64,000 nucleotides of DNA, taken from positions 1 to 64,000 of the forward strand of contig JAPOYA010000057.1 of assembly GCA_026706815.1 (NCBI GenBank). The letters are read 5' to 3'. The stretch's first letter is position 1. Each line of letters opens with the position of its first letter. Positions 50,117-58,349 of the stretch are shown piece by piece. The stretch comes from Acidimicrobiaceae bacterium. GTDB lineage: Bacteria > Actinomycetota > Acidimicrobiia > Acidimicrobiales > Aldehydirespiratoraceae. The notes below the pieces were generated by a model that saw only the letters and a program-made list of their open reading frames with translations, was not told where the DNA came from and did not search any database. Both the position numbers and the translations under genes were made by a program.

Positions 50117-51901
50117 TCAGTCTGCGTGAGCGAGGTTGCAGGCGTTGTTTATCAATCCGAGATGTGAATAAGCCTGAGGGTGGTTGCCGAGGCCTTGTCG
50201 CGTCGTCGGGTCGACTTCTTCGGGGATCAACCCTGTAGGACCTGCGAGAGCGAGAAGCGACCCGAACAGACCTCGCGCATCGTCCAAGTCGCCGATCATG
50301 ATCTTGGCGTCTATCAGCCAGCTGGTCATGAGGTTGAAGCCGCCTTCGGCGCCTGAGATTCCGTCCTCGTGTCTGTAGCGGTAGACGGCGTCGTTGCGGC
50401 GCAGCGACTCGTCGACTGCGGCGACTGTTGCCGCGAACCGTGGGTCGTCGGGCTCGATCAGCCCGAAGAGGCCGATTGCAAGGACCGAAGCATCGAGGTC
50501 CATGCCGTCATACGCGGTGGTGAAGGCGCCGGCCTGATCGTTCCAGCCGTTCGCCAAGACGTCATCGCGGATTCGCTCACGCAGGTCGATCCAGTCGGGG
50601 CGGTCGCCGCCGTTGGTGTGGGTGCCGGTCCGAACGGCCCGGTCGACCGTCAGCCAGCACATCACTTTGGAGTGGGTGTGATGCCGGGGAGCTGAACGGA
50701 TTTCCCACATCCCCTGGTCGGGTTCCATCCATCGTCGTTCGACCGCGTCGACGAGATTCTTGAGCAGCCGCCAGTAATGCACTGGGAGCGTCCCGTTGGC
50801 GCTCGCGATTTGATGGATCAACTCGGCCACGGATCCGAGGACGTCAAGTTGCAGTTGATGGCACGCGGCGTTGCCGACCCGCACCGGACGCGAATCCGCA
50901 TAGCCCGCCAGTTCTTCGATCGTTTCCTCAGGCGGGAGAGGCAGACCCTCCACCGTGTAGAGCGGTGACAGCTCGTTGGGGCTGACATCCTGGTCCTCGG
51001 TCAGGTCCAAGAGCCAGTCGAGCAGGCTGACGGCTTCGCTGGTCGAACCCAGTCTGGCGAGGGCGCCGGCTGTCATGGCGGCGTCGCGGATCCAGCAGTA
51101 GCGGTAGTCCCAATTGCGGACTCCGCCGATGAACTCGGGGAGGCTGGTCGTCGCCGCCGCAAGTATTGCCCCGGTTGGCCCGTAGCAGAGGGCTTTCAGG
51201 GTGAGCGCCGAGCGGCGCACTGCTTCGGGTTCCACATCGGGAACTTGAAGTCGGTCGGCCCAGTCGCTCCAGAAGCGTGCTGTGCGTTCCCGGCGCTCAA
51301 GTTCTGGTGGGCGGGCCCCGCTGGGCGATGTCGCGCCGTAGCGCATCTCCAGCGTGACCGGTCCCTGGTCGAGGTCGATTTCGGCCACAGCGGTCTGGTG
51401 TACGCCGTGGTCTTCAATGGACCAATCCACACCTGCGGCTTCGAGGACGAGCAGATCCGAGGCGCCGGCCACTTCCAATCCTCCGTCTCGGATTTTGATC
51501 TGCGTCGGCAGGCGCCCGAAGTCGAGTCTGGGAGCGAACGCGACACTGGCCCGTCCGGCGCCTTCGATGTGACGGATCAGATCGGTTCTCCCGGCTTTCT
51601 CTGAGGGCCGACCGTCGGAGCAGTCCAAGTAGTCGGTCACGCGCAGCGCCGGCCAGGAGGTCTGCAGAACCAGAGTGCTGCCGAGGTAGGCCTGAGCGGG
51701 CTTTGTGTCGGTGTGGTCGCCGTCGGCGTCGTCGTTCAGCGGTGTGATTGAGAAATGGCCGGCTTCGGGGCCGTCGAGCAGTTCTGCGAAGATCGCGGGC
51801 GAGTCGATTCGGGGCAAGCACAGCCAGGTGATCCGAGCGTGCGGCGTGACCAGCGCGGCGCTGCGCTGATCGCTCAGCATTGAGTGATCCTCGATGGGCA
51901 C
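50117..51901 (-). CDS. Glycoside hydrolase family 15 protein (glucoamylase/trehalase type)
   Basis: 594 residues from a GTG at 51901. The N-terminal beta domain starts IEDHSMLSDQRSAALVTPHARITWLCLPRIDSPAIF (residues 3-38). The (alpha/alpha)6 catalytic domain includes GGVRNWDYRYCWIRDAAMT and ends EEVDPTTRQGLGNHPQAYSHLGLINNA, where the catalytic acids lie. Actinobacterial members of this layout often hydrolyse trehalose rather than starch. No signal peptide is seen, so it is cytoplasmic. It is divergent from the rhomboid gene, which shares its upstream region. Confidence 0.85.
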   Translation of the reverse strand: MPIEDHSMLSDQRSAALVTPHARITWLCLPRIDSPAIFAELLDGPEAGHFSITPLNDDADGDHTDTKPAQAYLGSTLVLQTSWPALRVTDYLDCSDGRPSEKAGRTDLIRHIEGAGRASVAFAPRLDFGRLPTQIKIRDGGLEVAGASDLLVLEAAGVDWSIEDHGVHQTAVAEIDLDQGPVTLEMRYGATSPSGARPPELERRERTARFWSDWADRLQVPDVEPEAVRRSALTLKALCYGPTGAILAAATTSLPEFIGGVRNWDYRYCWIRDAAMTAGALARLGSTSEAVSLLDWLLDLTEDQDVSPNELSPLYTVEGLPLPPEETIEELAGYADSRPVRVGNAACHQLQLDVLGSVAELIHQIASANGTLPVHYWRLLKNLVDAVERRWMEPDQGMWEIRSAPRHHTHSKVMCWLTVDRAVRTGTHTNGGDRPDWIDLRERIRDDVLANGWNDQAGAFTTAYDGMDLDASVLAIGLFGLIEPDDPRFAATVAAVDESLRRNDAVYRYRHEDGISGAEGGFNLMTSWLIDAKIMIGDLDDARGLFGSLLALAGPTGLIPEEVDPTTRQGLGNHPQAYSHLGLINNACNLAHAD

Positions 51902-52001
51902 GACGTCTGGCTCTCCGGGCGAATCGGCCGGTCGTTCGCGCGAGCGGTTCACGGCTCCCGAGGCTATCGCTGTTGGGGTTGGCAACGGTAGCTTCGTGGG
52001 T

Positions 52002-52820
52002 GTGAGCACACAGTCGGACTCTTCAGCGGTCGTCAGTTGCTATAGACATCGAGATCGCCGAGCGGGGGTCATCTGTCAGAGATGTGACCGCCCGATCTGC
52101 GCTGATTGCATGAGCGTGGCCTCCGTCGGCTTCCATTGCCCGGAGTGTGTGGCGACCAAGAGCCAGCGGGTGGTGACGGGCCCGATGGTGTTCACGCCGG
52201 TGCTGACCACGACTTTGGTCGCGTTCAACGTTGCGATCTGGCTCGCTTCAACAGTTCAAGGCACGAACTTCTTCGTGGACTATGCCCTGTGGGGACCGCT
52301 GGTGGCCGATGGCGAGTGGTACCGGATCGTCACTTCGGGGTTCCTCCACGACGGCGTCTTCCATCTTGGTTTCAACTGTTTTGCGTTGTGGATCATGGGC
52401 AAGTCCCTGGAGCAGTTCCTAGGCCGACCGCGTTTTGCGGCGTTGTATTTTGTGTCGCTTCTCGGCGGGTCCTTGGGCGTTCTGCTGTTGGAACCGAGTG
52501 CGGTCGCAGTGGGGGCCTCTGGTGGCATCTTCGGTTTCTTCGGGGCTATGGCCATTGTCCAACGATCGGTTGGGGTCAGCGTCTGGGCGACCGGTCTGGG
52601 ACCGATTCTGGCGCTGAACCTGTTCCTCACCTTTGCGGTCTCGAGGATCTCGGTCGGGGGTCACGTCGGTGGTCTTGTCGCCGGGGGAGTCGTCGGCTTG
52701 ATCTATGTCTCGTTGAAGCGCGCCAACACGCCCAATTCTGTGGCTGTCGGTTCTGCGACTGCGCTTGGGGCTTTGCTCGTCGTGCTCAGCCTGTTCTTGG
52801 CTGCCAACCCTCTGATCTAG
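52002..52820 (+). CDS. Rhomboid protease with N-terminal zinc-binding domain
   Basis: 272 residues from GTG at 52002. A B-box-like zinc finger opens the protein: CYRHRDRRAGVICQRCDRPIC, then CPEC. Six helices follow. HDGVFHLGFNCFALW is the loop motif, GASGGIFGFFGA carries the catalytic Ser and GGHVGGLVAGG the catalytic His. This head plus rhomboid arrangement is widespread in actinobacteria. It is the second rhomboid of the window, and the first (7163) lacks the zinc domain. Confidence 0.87.
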   Translation: MSTQSDSSAVVSCYRHRDRRAGVICQRCDRPICADCMSVASVGFHCPECVATKSQRVVTGPMVFTPVLTTTLVAFNVAIWLASTVQGTNFFVDYALWGPLVADGEWYRIVTSGFLHDGVFHLGFNCFALWIMGKSLEQFLGRPRFAALYFVSLLGGSLGVLLLEPSAVAVGASGGIFGFFGAMAIVQRSVGVSVWATGLGPILALNLFLTFAVSRISVGGHVGGLVAGGVVGLIYVSLKRANTPNSVAVGSATALGALLVVLSLFLAANPLI

Positions 52821-52867
52821 CTGTTCAGAAACAGGATTGAAGCAGTCAGGGCACGAATTCCAGAGGT

Positions 52868-53308
52868 CTAGAAGGCGGGGAGAGGGTCTCGGGTCGGGAG
52901 TTGGGGGAACATTGAGAAGTCCCGATCTCGGGTGAGTAGCGCTTCAACGCCGTGAGCAACACAAATCGCTGCAACACGGGCGTCGTGGACGATTCCGCCG
53001 ATGATCCTCGGACGATCTACGAACTCTCGCAATATGTCCAGGAATTCTGCCGTTTCTCCGATCAGGCGATTCGAAGGAGAGCCAGTCCAGGCCAGTAGCT
53101 GGCGCCAGGCTTGGTGTGGCGTGCTTGCGTCGTCGTTCCAGATGCGGCGATTCGTCGTGACGCTGAGGAACTCGTAACAACACGGCCATGGGATTGCCCA
53201 AGGTTGGTTTCCTTCGGCGAGAGTTGTTAGCAACTGGTATGCGGCGTCGCCGTGGCGGGATTCATGGCGGTGCGCGTAGACCAAGATGTTGGTATCGACA
53301 GCGATCAT
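52868..53308 (-). CDS. vapC: PIN-domain ribonuclease toxin (VapC-like)
   Basis: 146 residues. PIN acidic residues are visible: Asp4 in MIAVDTNILVYAHR, Glu near residue 47 in CCYEFLSVTTN, and Asp residues in GIVHDARVAAICVAHG and LLTRDRDFSMF. It cleaves RNA when free of its antitoxin. The start overlaps the antitoxin stop by four bases, the standard vapBC order. It sits in ordinary chromosome rather than in the mobile islands. Confidence 0.85.
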   Translation of the reverse strand: MIAVDTNILVYAHRHESRHGDAAYQLLTTLAEGNQPWAIPWPCCYEFLSVTTNRRIWNDDASTPHQAWRQLLAWTGSPSNRLIGETAEFLDILREFVDRPRIIGGIVHDARVAAICVAHGVEALLTRDRDFSMFPQLPTRDPLPAF

Positions 53309-53550
53309 GTGGGACCTTCGCCGCCGTATATCAACTCGCGTAGTTCAGGCCATGAATAACGCTCCAGCGGGTCAGGCGCGTCCGGGTTTCCTGCGCGTAG
53401 ATCGGAAAGAACATACGGTGCCGGTTCTGGCTCGGAGAGCACCCGACGCAGTCCGTCTTCCACGACGGCACGGAGCGGGCGTCCGGTCGTTTTGGCGAGG
53501 CGTTTTGCGCGCTCAAGCAGTTCGTCGTGTATGTCGATCGTCGTCTTCAT
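53305..53550 (-). CDS. vapB: VapB-like antitoxin
   Basis: 81 residues. The N-terminus MKTTIDIHDELLERAKRLA and the following KTTGRPLRAVVEDGLRRVL form a ribbon-helix-helix DNA-binding unit of the DUF2191 type. The acidic tail (PDAPDPLERYSWPELREL) would wrap the toxin. It is first in the operon and probably represses its own promoter. Confidence 0.8.
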   Translation of the reverse strand: MKTTIDIHDELLERAKRLAKTTGRPLRAVVEDGLRRVLSEPEPAPYVLSDLRAGNPDAPDPLERYSWPELRELIYGGEGPT

Positions 53551-53554
53551 GTTC

Positions 53555-53581
53555 CCATATTACCCATATTCATCTATATGG
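53555..53581. promoter_or_regulatory. Candidate vapBC operator
   Basis: Just upstream of the vapB start, CCATAT occurs at 53555-53560 and 53564-53569, and its reverse complement ATATGG at 53576-53581. Three half-sites in 27 bases next to a ribbon-helix-helix antitoxin suggest an autoregulatory site. Confidence 0.45.
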
Positions 53582-53623
53582 CCAAGCAATATCAGATATG
53601 GATTCGCCCGAGTGATCGGCAAG

Positions 53624-54640
53624 TCAAAGGTAGGGGTGGCCGCCTTGGTCGAGGATTTGGGCGGTGGAACGGTCGGCCATGGAGATGAACATCTCGTCGC
53701 CTCTCTCGGTGTCGGTGGCTGCGAACGCGCCGAGGACAGCGATGAAGGGACCCGACCAAGCGCCCAGAGCGCAATCGGCTTTGAGTTGATCCAGGTCGTA
53801 ACCGGTCACGCCGTAGTCAAAGAGCGCGTCCAGATATGTCGTCAGGAGCGTGTCCTCGTATTCCCGGCGGACGTCAATGGGCAGGCTGTTGCCCAGGAAG
53901 TAGGCCACGTCTTGCCCCGGGCTGCCGATCCTGATCGTCTGCCAGTCGACGGCTGCGACTGAGTCGGCCGTGAACAGCAGATTGTCGAGTCGGTAGTCGG
54001 CGTGGGCCAGAGTGAACGGGTCGTGGGTTTCTTCGACCCACGCCACGGTGTGCGGTGCGAGCGCTTCGAGAACATCGCCTGTGTGGTCCATGAGACGAGG
54101 GCCGTAGCGCTCCATGAACTGGGTGTGCGCCAGCGGATATATCTCTTCGAGGATCGCGCTGTCATGGGGTGCTAGAGCCGGGTGAGAGGCCAATTCAGGA
54201 TTGTTCCAAGTCGGCCCGTGCAACAGCGCCAGATTCTTGAGCGCGAGGCCGGCTTGCGCGGGTGTGCAGCCGGCGATCTGGTCGCCTTGTTGAGCGGGTG
54301 CCAGATCTTCGAGAACGAGGGTGAAATCCCCGCCCGTCTCAGCAATGGCCGCGAAGAAGCACTCCGGGACGCGGCAAGGCAGCGAGGAGGCCAAGTCCGC
54401 ATAGAAACGCACCTCCCGCTCATAGACGCCTGCGGCGAGTTCGCGCAGTGACTCGTCTTCGGCCGGCACTTTCAACACGACACTCGTCATTTTGTCGGCG
54501 ATGAGCTCGAATCGGAAGTTCCTCGACATTTGGCCCGTCCCGATCGGTTCGTGAGCGGTAATCTCCTCGACGCGGAGGTTGAGCGTCTCACTCAGCCAGT
54601 CGGCGGTGACCTCTGTTGGTTCGGTGATGATTGAAGCCAT
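53624..54640 (-). CDS. APH-fold phosphotransferase (ecdysteroid-kinase-like)
   Basis: 338 residues from ATG 54640. The kinase-like fold shows VVLKVPAEDE (nucleotide Lys), FTLVLEDLAPAQQGDQIAG (hinge), the catalytic loop LAHADYRLDNLLF and the metal motif AAVDWQTIRIGSPGQDVAYFLG. This subgroup is related to the DUF1679/EcKinase set that phosphorylates small hydroxylated molecules and occurs in steroid-degrading actinobacteria. The substrate is unknown. No resistance role is implied. Confidence 0.75.
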   Translation of the reverse strand: MASIITEPTEVTADWLSETLNLRVEEITAHEPIGTGQMSRNFRFELIADKMTSVVLKVPAEDESLRELAAGVYEREVRFYADLASSLPCRVPECFFAAIAETGGDFTLVLEDLAPAQQGDQIAGCTPAQAGLALKNLALLHGPTWNNPELASHPALAPHDSAILEEIYPLAHTQFMERYGPRLMDHTGDVLEALAPHTVAWVEETHDPFTLAHADYRLDNLLFTADSVAAVDWQTIRIGSPGQDVAYFLGNSLPIDVRREYEDTLLTTYLDALFDYGVTGYDLDQLKADCALGAWSGPFIAVLGAFAATDTERGDEMFISMADRSTAQILDQGGHPYL

Positions 54641-54687
54641 CGGACAACCATAGAGCCGGTCGGGCGATAGTTGCGTAGTATCAAGCT

Positions 54688-55848
54688 GTGCCCGCATCAG
54701 AGATCTACCTTGATCACGCTGCCAGCACGATGGTCCGCACAGAAGCACAAGCCGCCTGGGTCGCAGCCGCACAAGCCCACCATGCGAATCCGACGGGAGC
54801 CCACAAAGCGGCTCGTGACGCTCGCCGCGCACTCGACGATGCCCGCGATCTGATCGCCTCGCTGATCGGGCGCGCCCCCGCGGAGGTGGTGTTCACAAGC
54901 GGCGGCTCTGAAGCCGACAACCTGGCCGTGCGCGGAGTTCTGGCAGCTCGTGGAGGCACGGCTGTCTGCTCGGCGGGGGAGCACCATGCCGTCCTCGAAC
55001 CTGTCGAGCACGCCGGCGGGTCGACCGTCGGACTCGACGACATGGGGCGGGTCACACCTGAGGCTCTGGCCGCCACGCTCGGGGCAACCGACGATGTGAG
55101 CGTCGTCTCGATCATCGCGGTCAACAACGAGACCGGCGCCGTCAATGATCTGCCGGCGCTGGCGCAGGTCGTCCGGGAGCACGCCCCCGGGGCGCTCTTC
55201 CATACGGACGCAGTGCAGGCTCTTTCCTGGATCGACCTTGCAGCTGCGGTCGCAGATGTCGACATGGTGTCGATAACGGGGCACAAGGTGGGCGGCCCCA
55301 TAGGCACCGGTGCACTGTTCGTTCGCTCCGGGATTGAACTCGAAGCCCAGATTCTGGGCGGTGGGCAAGAACGCGGGCGCCGTGCCGGCACCCCCGATGT
55401 TGCCGGCGCGGTGGCTTTCGCGGCTGCGGTCGAGGCCACCGTGGAGCGGCGTGACAGCGAGGTTGTGCGTCTGCGAGAACTGCGTGACCGCTTGGTCGAC
55501 GGCCTCGTCGACCGGCTCGGTTCTGTGGTGGCGCCGACCCTGCTCGGCAAGGGTCATGACTCTCAAGTCGCCGCGGGCATCGCCCATCTTTGTCTGGACG
55601 GGGTTGAGGCCGAAGCGCTGCTGTTCCTCCTTGATGCACAAGGGCTGCGTGCTTCGGCGGCATCGAGTTGCTCGAGCGGCGCCCAGGATCCCTCCCATGT
55701 GCTCGCGGCGATGGGCGTGCCACGCGAGCTTGCTTTGGGTTCGCTGCGCTTGTCGCTGGGCCATTCGTCCACGCCGGGTGACATTTCCGCCGCGCTGGAG
55801 ATTATTCCTCCTGCGGTCGAACGCCTGCTCAGCCACGGTGGGGGCTAG
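54688..55848 (+). CDS. iscS: Cysteine desulfurase
   Basis: 386 residues from GTG. EIYLDHAASTMVRTEAQAAW opens the protein. VFTSGGSEADNLAVRG and EHHAVLEP bind PLP, and VSITGHKVGGPIGTGALFV carries the PLP lysine. The mobile loop SAASSCSSGAQDPSHVL has the persulfide Cys. It supplies sulfur for tRNA thiolation by MnmA, encoded 19 bases downstream, and for Fe-S clusters. Confidence 0.93.
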   Translation: MPASEIYLDHAASTMVRTEAQAAWVAAAQAHHANPTGAHKAARDARRALDDARDLIASLIGRAPAEVVFTSGGSEADNLAVRGVLAARGGTAVCSAGEHHAVLEPVEHAGGSTVGLDDMGRVTPEALAATLGATDDVSVVSIIAVNNETGAVNDLPALAQVVREHAPGALFHTDAVQALSWIDLAAAVADVDMVSITGHKVGGPIGTGALFVRSGIELEAQILGGGQERGRRAGTPDVAGAVAFAAAVEATVERRDSEVVRLRELRDRLVDGLVDRLGSVVAPTLLGKGHDSQVAAGIAHLCLDGVEAEALLFLLDAQGLRASAASSCSSGAQDPSHVLAAMGVPRELALGSLRLSLGHSSTPGDISAALEIIPPAVERLLSHGGG

Positions 55849-55867
55849 AGGCCCTACGCTGGCTCGT

Positions 55868-56953
55868 ATGTCGATTGGCTCAGCTTCAGCCCTGAATCAT
55901 GGGGGACCTGTCATGGTTGCCATGTCGGGCGGGGTTGATTCCTCGGTCGCGGCCGCTCTGCTGTTGGAGGCCGGCTACGAGGTGGTGGGCGTCACCATGA
56001 AACTGTGGGGCGGGCCGAGTGACACGGGTTGTTGTGCAGTTTCCGATGTTGATGACGCTCGCCGCGTCGCCGACCGACTCGGCGTCGAGCACCATGTGTT
56101 CAATTTCGGTGACGACTTCGAACGCGATGTGGTCGGCCCGTATGTGGCGGACCACGCGGCGGGCCGGACCCCGAATCCATGCATCGAGTGCAATCGGCAC
56201 CTGAAGTTCGATCGTCTGCTGCGCCGTGCCGACGCGCTCGGCTTCTCGATGATCGCCACCGGACACCATGCTCGTGTTGTCGCTACGGTCGATGGGCCGC
56301 GAATCGGCAGAGGTGCCGATATTGCCAAGGATCAGTCCTACGTGCTGCACATGCTCGACGAGGCTGTGCTGAGGCGTCTGCTGTTTCCGCTTGGACACAT
56401 GACCAAGGCCGAGGTGCGCAGGATTGCTGCCGAGTTGGCTCTGCGCACCGCGGCGAAGCCTGAGAGTCAGGATGTCTGCTTCATCACCAACCAGCATGGT
56501 CGGGAGGCGTTCCTCGGTGATCGGATCGGACTCAAACCAGGGGTTGTGGTTGATCGAGCGGGTGCGACGGTCGGCCGGGTGGATTCGGTCGAACTGGTGA
56601 CGGTCGGCCAGCGCAAGGGCCTGGGTCTCGCCGGAGGCGCCGATCCGCATTACGTGATCGACGTGGACCCGAAGTCGTCGACGGTCACCGTGGGGACAGC
56701 TGAGGACCGGCTGGTTGAGGTGACCCCACTCGAATCGTGGGTGTGGACCGGTGAAGCTGTCAGCGGCGACGTGGAGTTGCAGTGTTCGGCGCATGGCAAG
56801 CCCGCTAGTGGCGAAGTTGTCAACGGATTCGTGAGGTGGCGCGGCGAGCATCGCAGGATCGCCCCGGGTCAGAGCGTCGTCGCCTACCGCGGTGACCTGG
56901 TGATCGGCGGAGGCATAGCCGCCCGCGCCGCTCACGCGGCCTTGCCTCAGTAG
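55868..56953 (+). CDS. mnmA: tRNA-specific 2-thiouridylase
   Basis: 361 residues from ATG 55868. It adds sulfur to U34 of tRNAs for Lys, Glu and Gln using ATP and sulfur from IscS. The PP-loop is AMSGGVDSSVAA near residue 18. The first catalytic Cys is in TPNPCIECNRHLKFD (Cys105) and the second in KPESQDVCFITN. A C-terminal beta domain ends ARAAHAALPQ. The last 35 bases form part of a 130-bp direct repeat shared with 58878-59008, so the gene end is the attachment point of the island that follows. Confidence 0.93.
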   Translation: MSIGSASALNHGGPVMVAMSGGVDSSVAAALLLEAGYEVVGVTMKLWGGPSDTGCCAVSDVDDARRVADRLGVEHHVFNFGDDFERDVVGPYVADHAAGRTPNPCIECNRHLKFDRLLRRADALGFSMIATGHHARVVATVDGPRIGRGADIAKDQSYVLHMLDEAVLRRLLFPLGHMTKAEVRRIAAELALRTAAKPESQDVCFITNQHGREAFLGDRIGLKPGVVVDRAGATVGRVDSVELVTVGQRKGLGLAGGADPHYVIDVDPKSSTVTVGTAEDRLVEVTPLESWVWTGEAVSGDVELQCSAHGKPASGEVVNGFVRWRGEHRRIAPGQSVVAYRGDLVIGGGIAARAAHAALPQ

Positions 56954-57048
56954 TGCTGGGTCTTGAGGTATTGTCCCGCGGGCGTGTCCGACGCTGAGAG
57001 GTGTTCGGTGTAGCGGACAGCGGTTGCGGGGATTTCCAGCGTCCTGCT
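56919..57048. repeat. Direct repeat A: mnmA 3' end plus integrase tail (att-like)
   Basis: 130 bases that recur as 131 bases at 58878-59008. By eye only two differences are seen: A/G next to the mnmA stop (CTCAGTAG versus CTCGGTAG) and one G missing in a G-run near 57028. The first 35 bases are the end of mnmA. The rest is the antisense of the integrase C-terminus. Confidence 0.9.
56947..57048 (-). pseudogene. Tyrosine recombinase C-terminal remnant, copy 2
   Basis: On the minus strand this encodes the last ~33 codons of the same integrase as at 58891, ending QYLKTQHY with a stop at 56947-56949 that lies inside the mnmA coding region. A one-base deletion in the G-run breaks the frame before the GRWKSP motif, and everything upstream of 57048 is unrelated. 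Confidence 0.8.
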
Positions 57049-57402
57049 AACACATGAATAGTACATGACGAATAACTGCCGTTATTCGTAACGTAGCTTC
57101 GGGGCTGTTGTCAAGTCTTTGTTGGTCTCGTTGCTGCCGCGTGCCCGGTCCTATCTCGTCGATTGCTCGGTTTACCTGGACAGATAGCGGGCGAATCAGA
57201 ACCGGGTTCTTCAGGAGCGAGCACTCAGCAGTCGTGATCAACGAGATCTAGGAGCACATCGAATCTCCCTCCGGGTGATTGAAAACCAGCGGTTGCGGGT
57301 CACCCGTGGGTATGAAGCGGCCGCGTTGACGCTCACCTAAAACCCATTCCGAGCAGAGGTTTCGTACTGCGTGTCCTTGCGGTCCGGTGTCTCGGCGCTG
57401 GG
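57049..57402. other. Gene-free stretch inside the mobile island
   Basis: About 350 bases between the integrase remnant and the cassette. A 64-codon minus-strand frame exists (57047-57241), but it lacks motifs, a ribosome-binding site and typical codon use, and I do not accept it. No RNA gene is seen. The promoter of the cassette probably lies in the right-hand part. Confidence 0.5.
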
Positions 57403-57444
57403 GTTCTAGGTGACGGATAACGGCAGATATCCGTCACCTAGAAC
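57403..57444. promoter_or_regulatory. Perfect 17-bp inverted repeat before the cassette
   Basis: GTTCTAGGTGACGGATA (57403-57419) and its exact reverse complement (57428-57444) flank an eight-base loop. The right arm runs into the ribosome-binding site AGGAG at 57445-57449. It could be a dimeric operator or an mRNA hairpin controlling translation of the secreted-protein gene. Confidence 0.65.
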
Positions 57445-57457
57445 AGGAGAGCCAACT

Positions 57458-58045
57458 ATGAAACAGCCCCGTGCCACCAAGATCGTCGGCCGGCATCGAA
57501 GAGCAGGCGTCGCTAAACGCGACACAGCCCTTGCGAGGAGACTTGCAATCCTGCCATTGGCCGCGATCGCAGCGTTGACCCTTGCGAGCGGAGCGGTGCT
57601 TGGCGACGCACTGGCAAACCCCGAGCCCGCTAGCGCCCACGGAGTCATGAAGCGTGTTGGTAGGCCCCAGAGAGTCTGCACAGCGGAAACGAGGCAAGTG
57701 CAGGTAATCGTTGGCTACGAGGGAGTGGGTCGGCTGCGTCGACCCGTCTACGCATGGGAGGCGCAGACCCGCGAATTCTGCGAGTGGAAGAACGTCGTCT
57801 CGTACGTTCCACGTCCGCACATGCACGTCAGCGACGAGGTTTGCACCTACGTCGAAGTCTTCATGGTGGGTTCTGGTGCCTACTATGGTGGTAAAGCTGG
57901 TGCAGCCGCGGGCGCGGGTTCAGGCGGCTCGGCGCCTGGTGCTGTTGCGGGTGGTGCCGTTGGCGCCGGACTAGGGGCCTCGGGAGGGTACTGGGTTAGT
58001 CAGCGAGTCTGCAATTGGATTCCGTCGGTCATCTGGTTGGGGTAA
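57458..58045 (+). CDS. Cassette secreted protein, copy 2 (four-Cys, P-H-x-H)
   Basis: 195 residues from ATG 57458, with AGGAG eight bases upstream. A long basic n-region (RHRRAGVAKRDTALARRLA) leads into the hydrophobic ILPLAAIAALTLASGAVLG. The cleavage site is EPASA, leaving a mature N-terminus HGV. The mature part has VC, QVIVGYEGVGRLRRPVY, FC, the motif YVPRPHMHVSDEVCTYV, then a Gly/Ala-rich helix (GGKAGAAAGAGSGGSAPGA) and a final VCNWIPSVIWLG. The Cys positions, VIVG and P-H-x-H match the 2815 protein. The Gly-rich segment is unique to this copy. Exported. Function unknown. Confidence 0.8.
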   Translation: MKQPRATKIVGRHRRAGVAKRDTALARRLAILPLAAIAALTLASGAVLGDALANPEPASAHGVMKRVGRPQRVCTAETRQVQVIVGYEGVGRLRRPVYAWEAQTREFCEWKNVVSYVPRPHMHVSDEVCTYVEVFMVGSGAYYGGKAGAAAGAGSGGSAPGAVAGGAVGAGLGASGGYWVSQRVCNWIPSVIWLG

Positions 58046-58070
58046 CAATAAAGGTTGGGGTAACAATAAA
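58035..58070 (+). repeat. Two perfect tandem copies of an 18-bp unit
   Basis: GGTTGGGGTAACAATAAA occurs at 58035-58052 and again at 58053-58070. The first copy contains the last codons and stop of the secreted-protein gene, so the duplication adds a second stop and lengthens the spacer to the membrane-protein gene. Confidence 0.9.
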
Positions 58071-58091
58071 ATGGAGAAAGAGGGATTTGTT

Positions 58092-58349
58092 ATGAGGTAT
58101 TTCAATACGAATCTGGTGAGCGTGTATCGGGGACACCCGATAGCGATGCATGTTGGATTTGTTGCTGCGTCCGTGACCGGTGGCGTGGTATCTGCGCTGT
58201 TGTTTCACTCCGGCGGTTACACGATGTCCGCCGCCGTGGGCAGAGGCGTCGCGGTTGCGGCGGTTACCTACGCTTTGTTTCTGACTCATCGTTGGGTTGG
58301 GGCGCGCCTAGATGCTAAGCGGTCGGGTGATCCGAAACACGTTCGCTGA
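58092..58349 (+). CDS. Cassette small membrane protein, copy 2
   Basis: 85 residues from ATG 58092, with GGAGAAAGAGGG upstream. The first helix is MHVGFVAASVTGGVVSALLF and the second AAVGRGVAVAAVTYALFLTH, with FHSGGYTMS between them and a basic tail. The protein at 60056 shares VTGGVVSALLFH and GGYTMSAAVG or DGYTMSAAVG, so the two are recent paralogues. It overlaps the lipoprotein gene downstream by 38 bases, which suggests co-translation. Confidence 0.7.
   Translation: MRYFNTNLVSVYRGHPIAMHVGFVAASVTGGVVSALLFHSGGYTMSAAVGRGVAVAAVTYALFLTHRWVGARLDAKRSGDPKHVR

Noticed and set aside
53624-54640. Aminoglycoside resistance gene
   Set aside because: The fold is APH-like, but the sequence belongs with the EcKinase/DUF1679-like set, and nothing indicates antibiotic modification.
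57047-57241. 64-codon minus-strand frame in the mnmA island
   Set aside because: No motif, no ribosome-binding site, and composition unlike coding DNA. It looks like chance.
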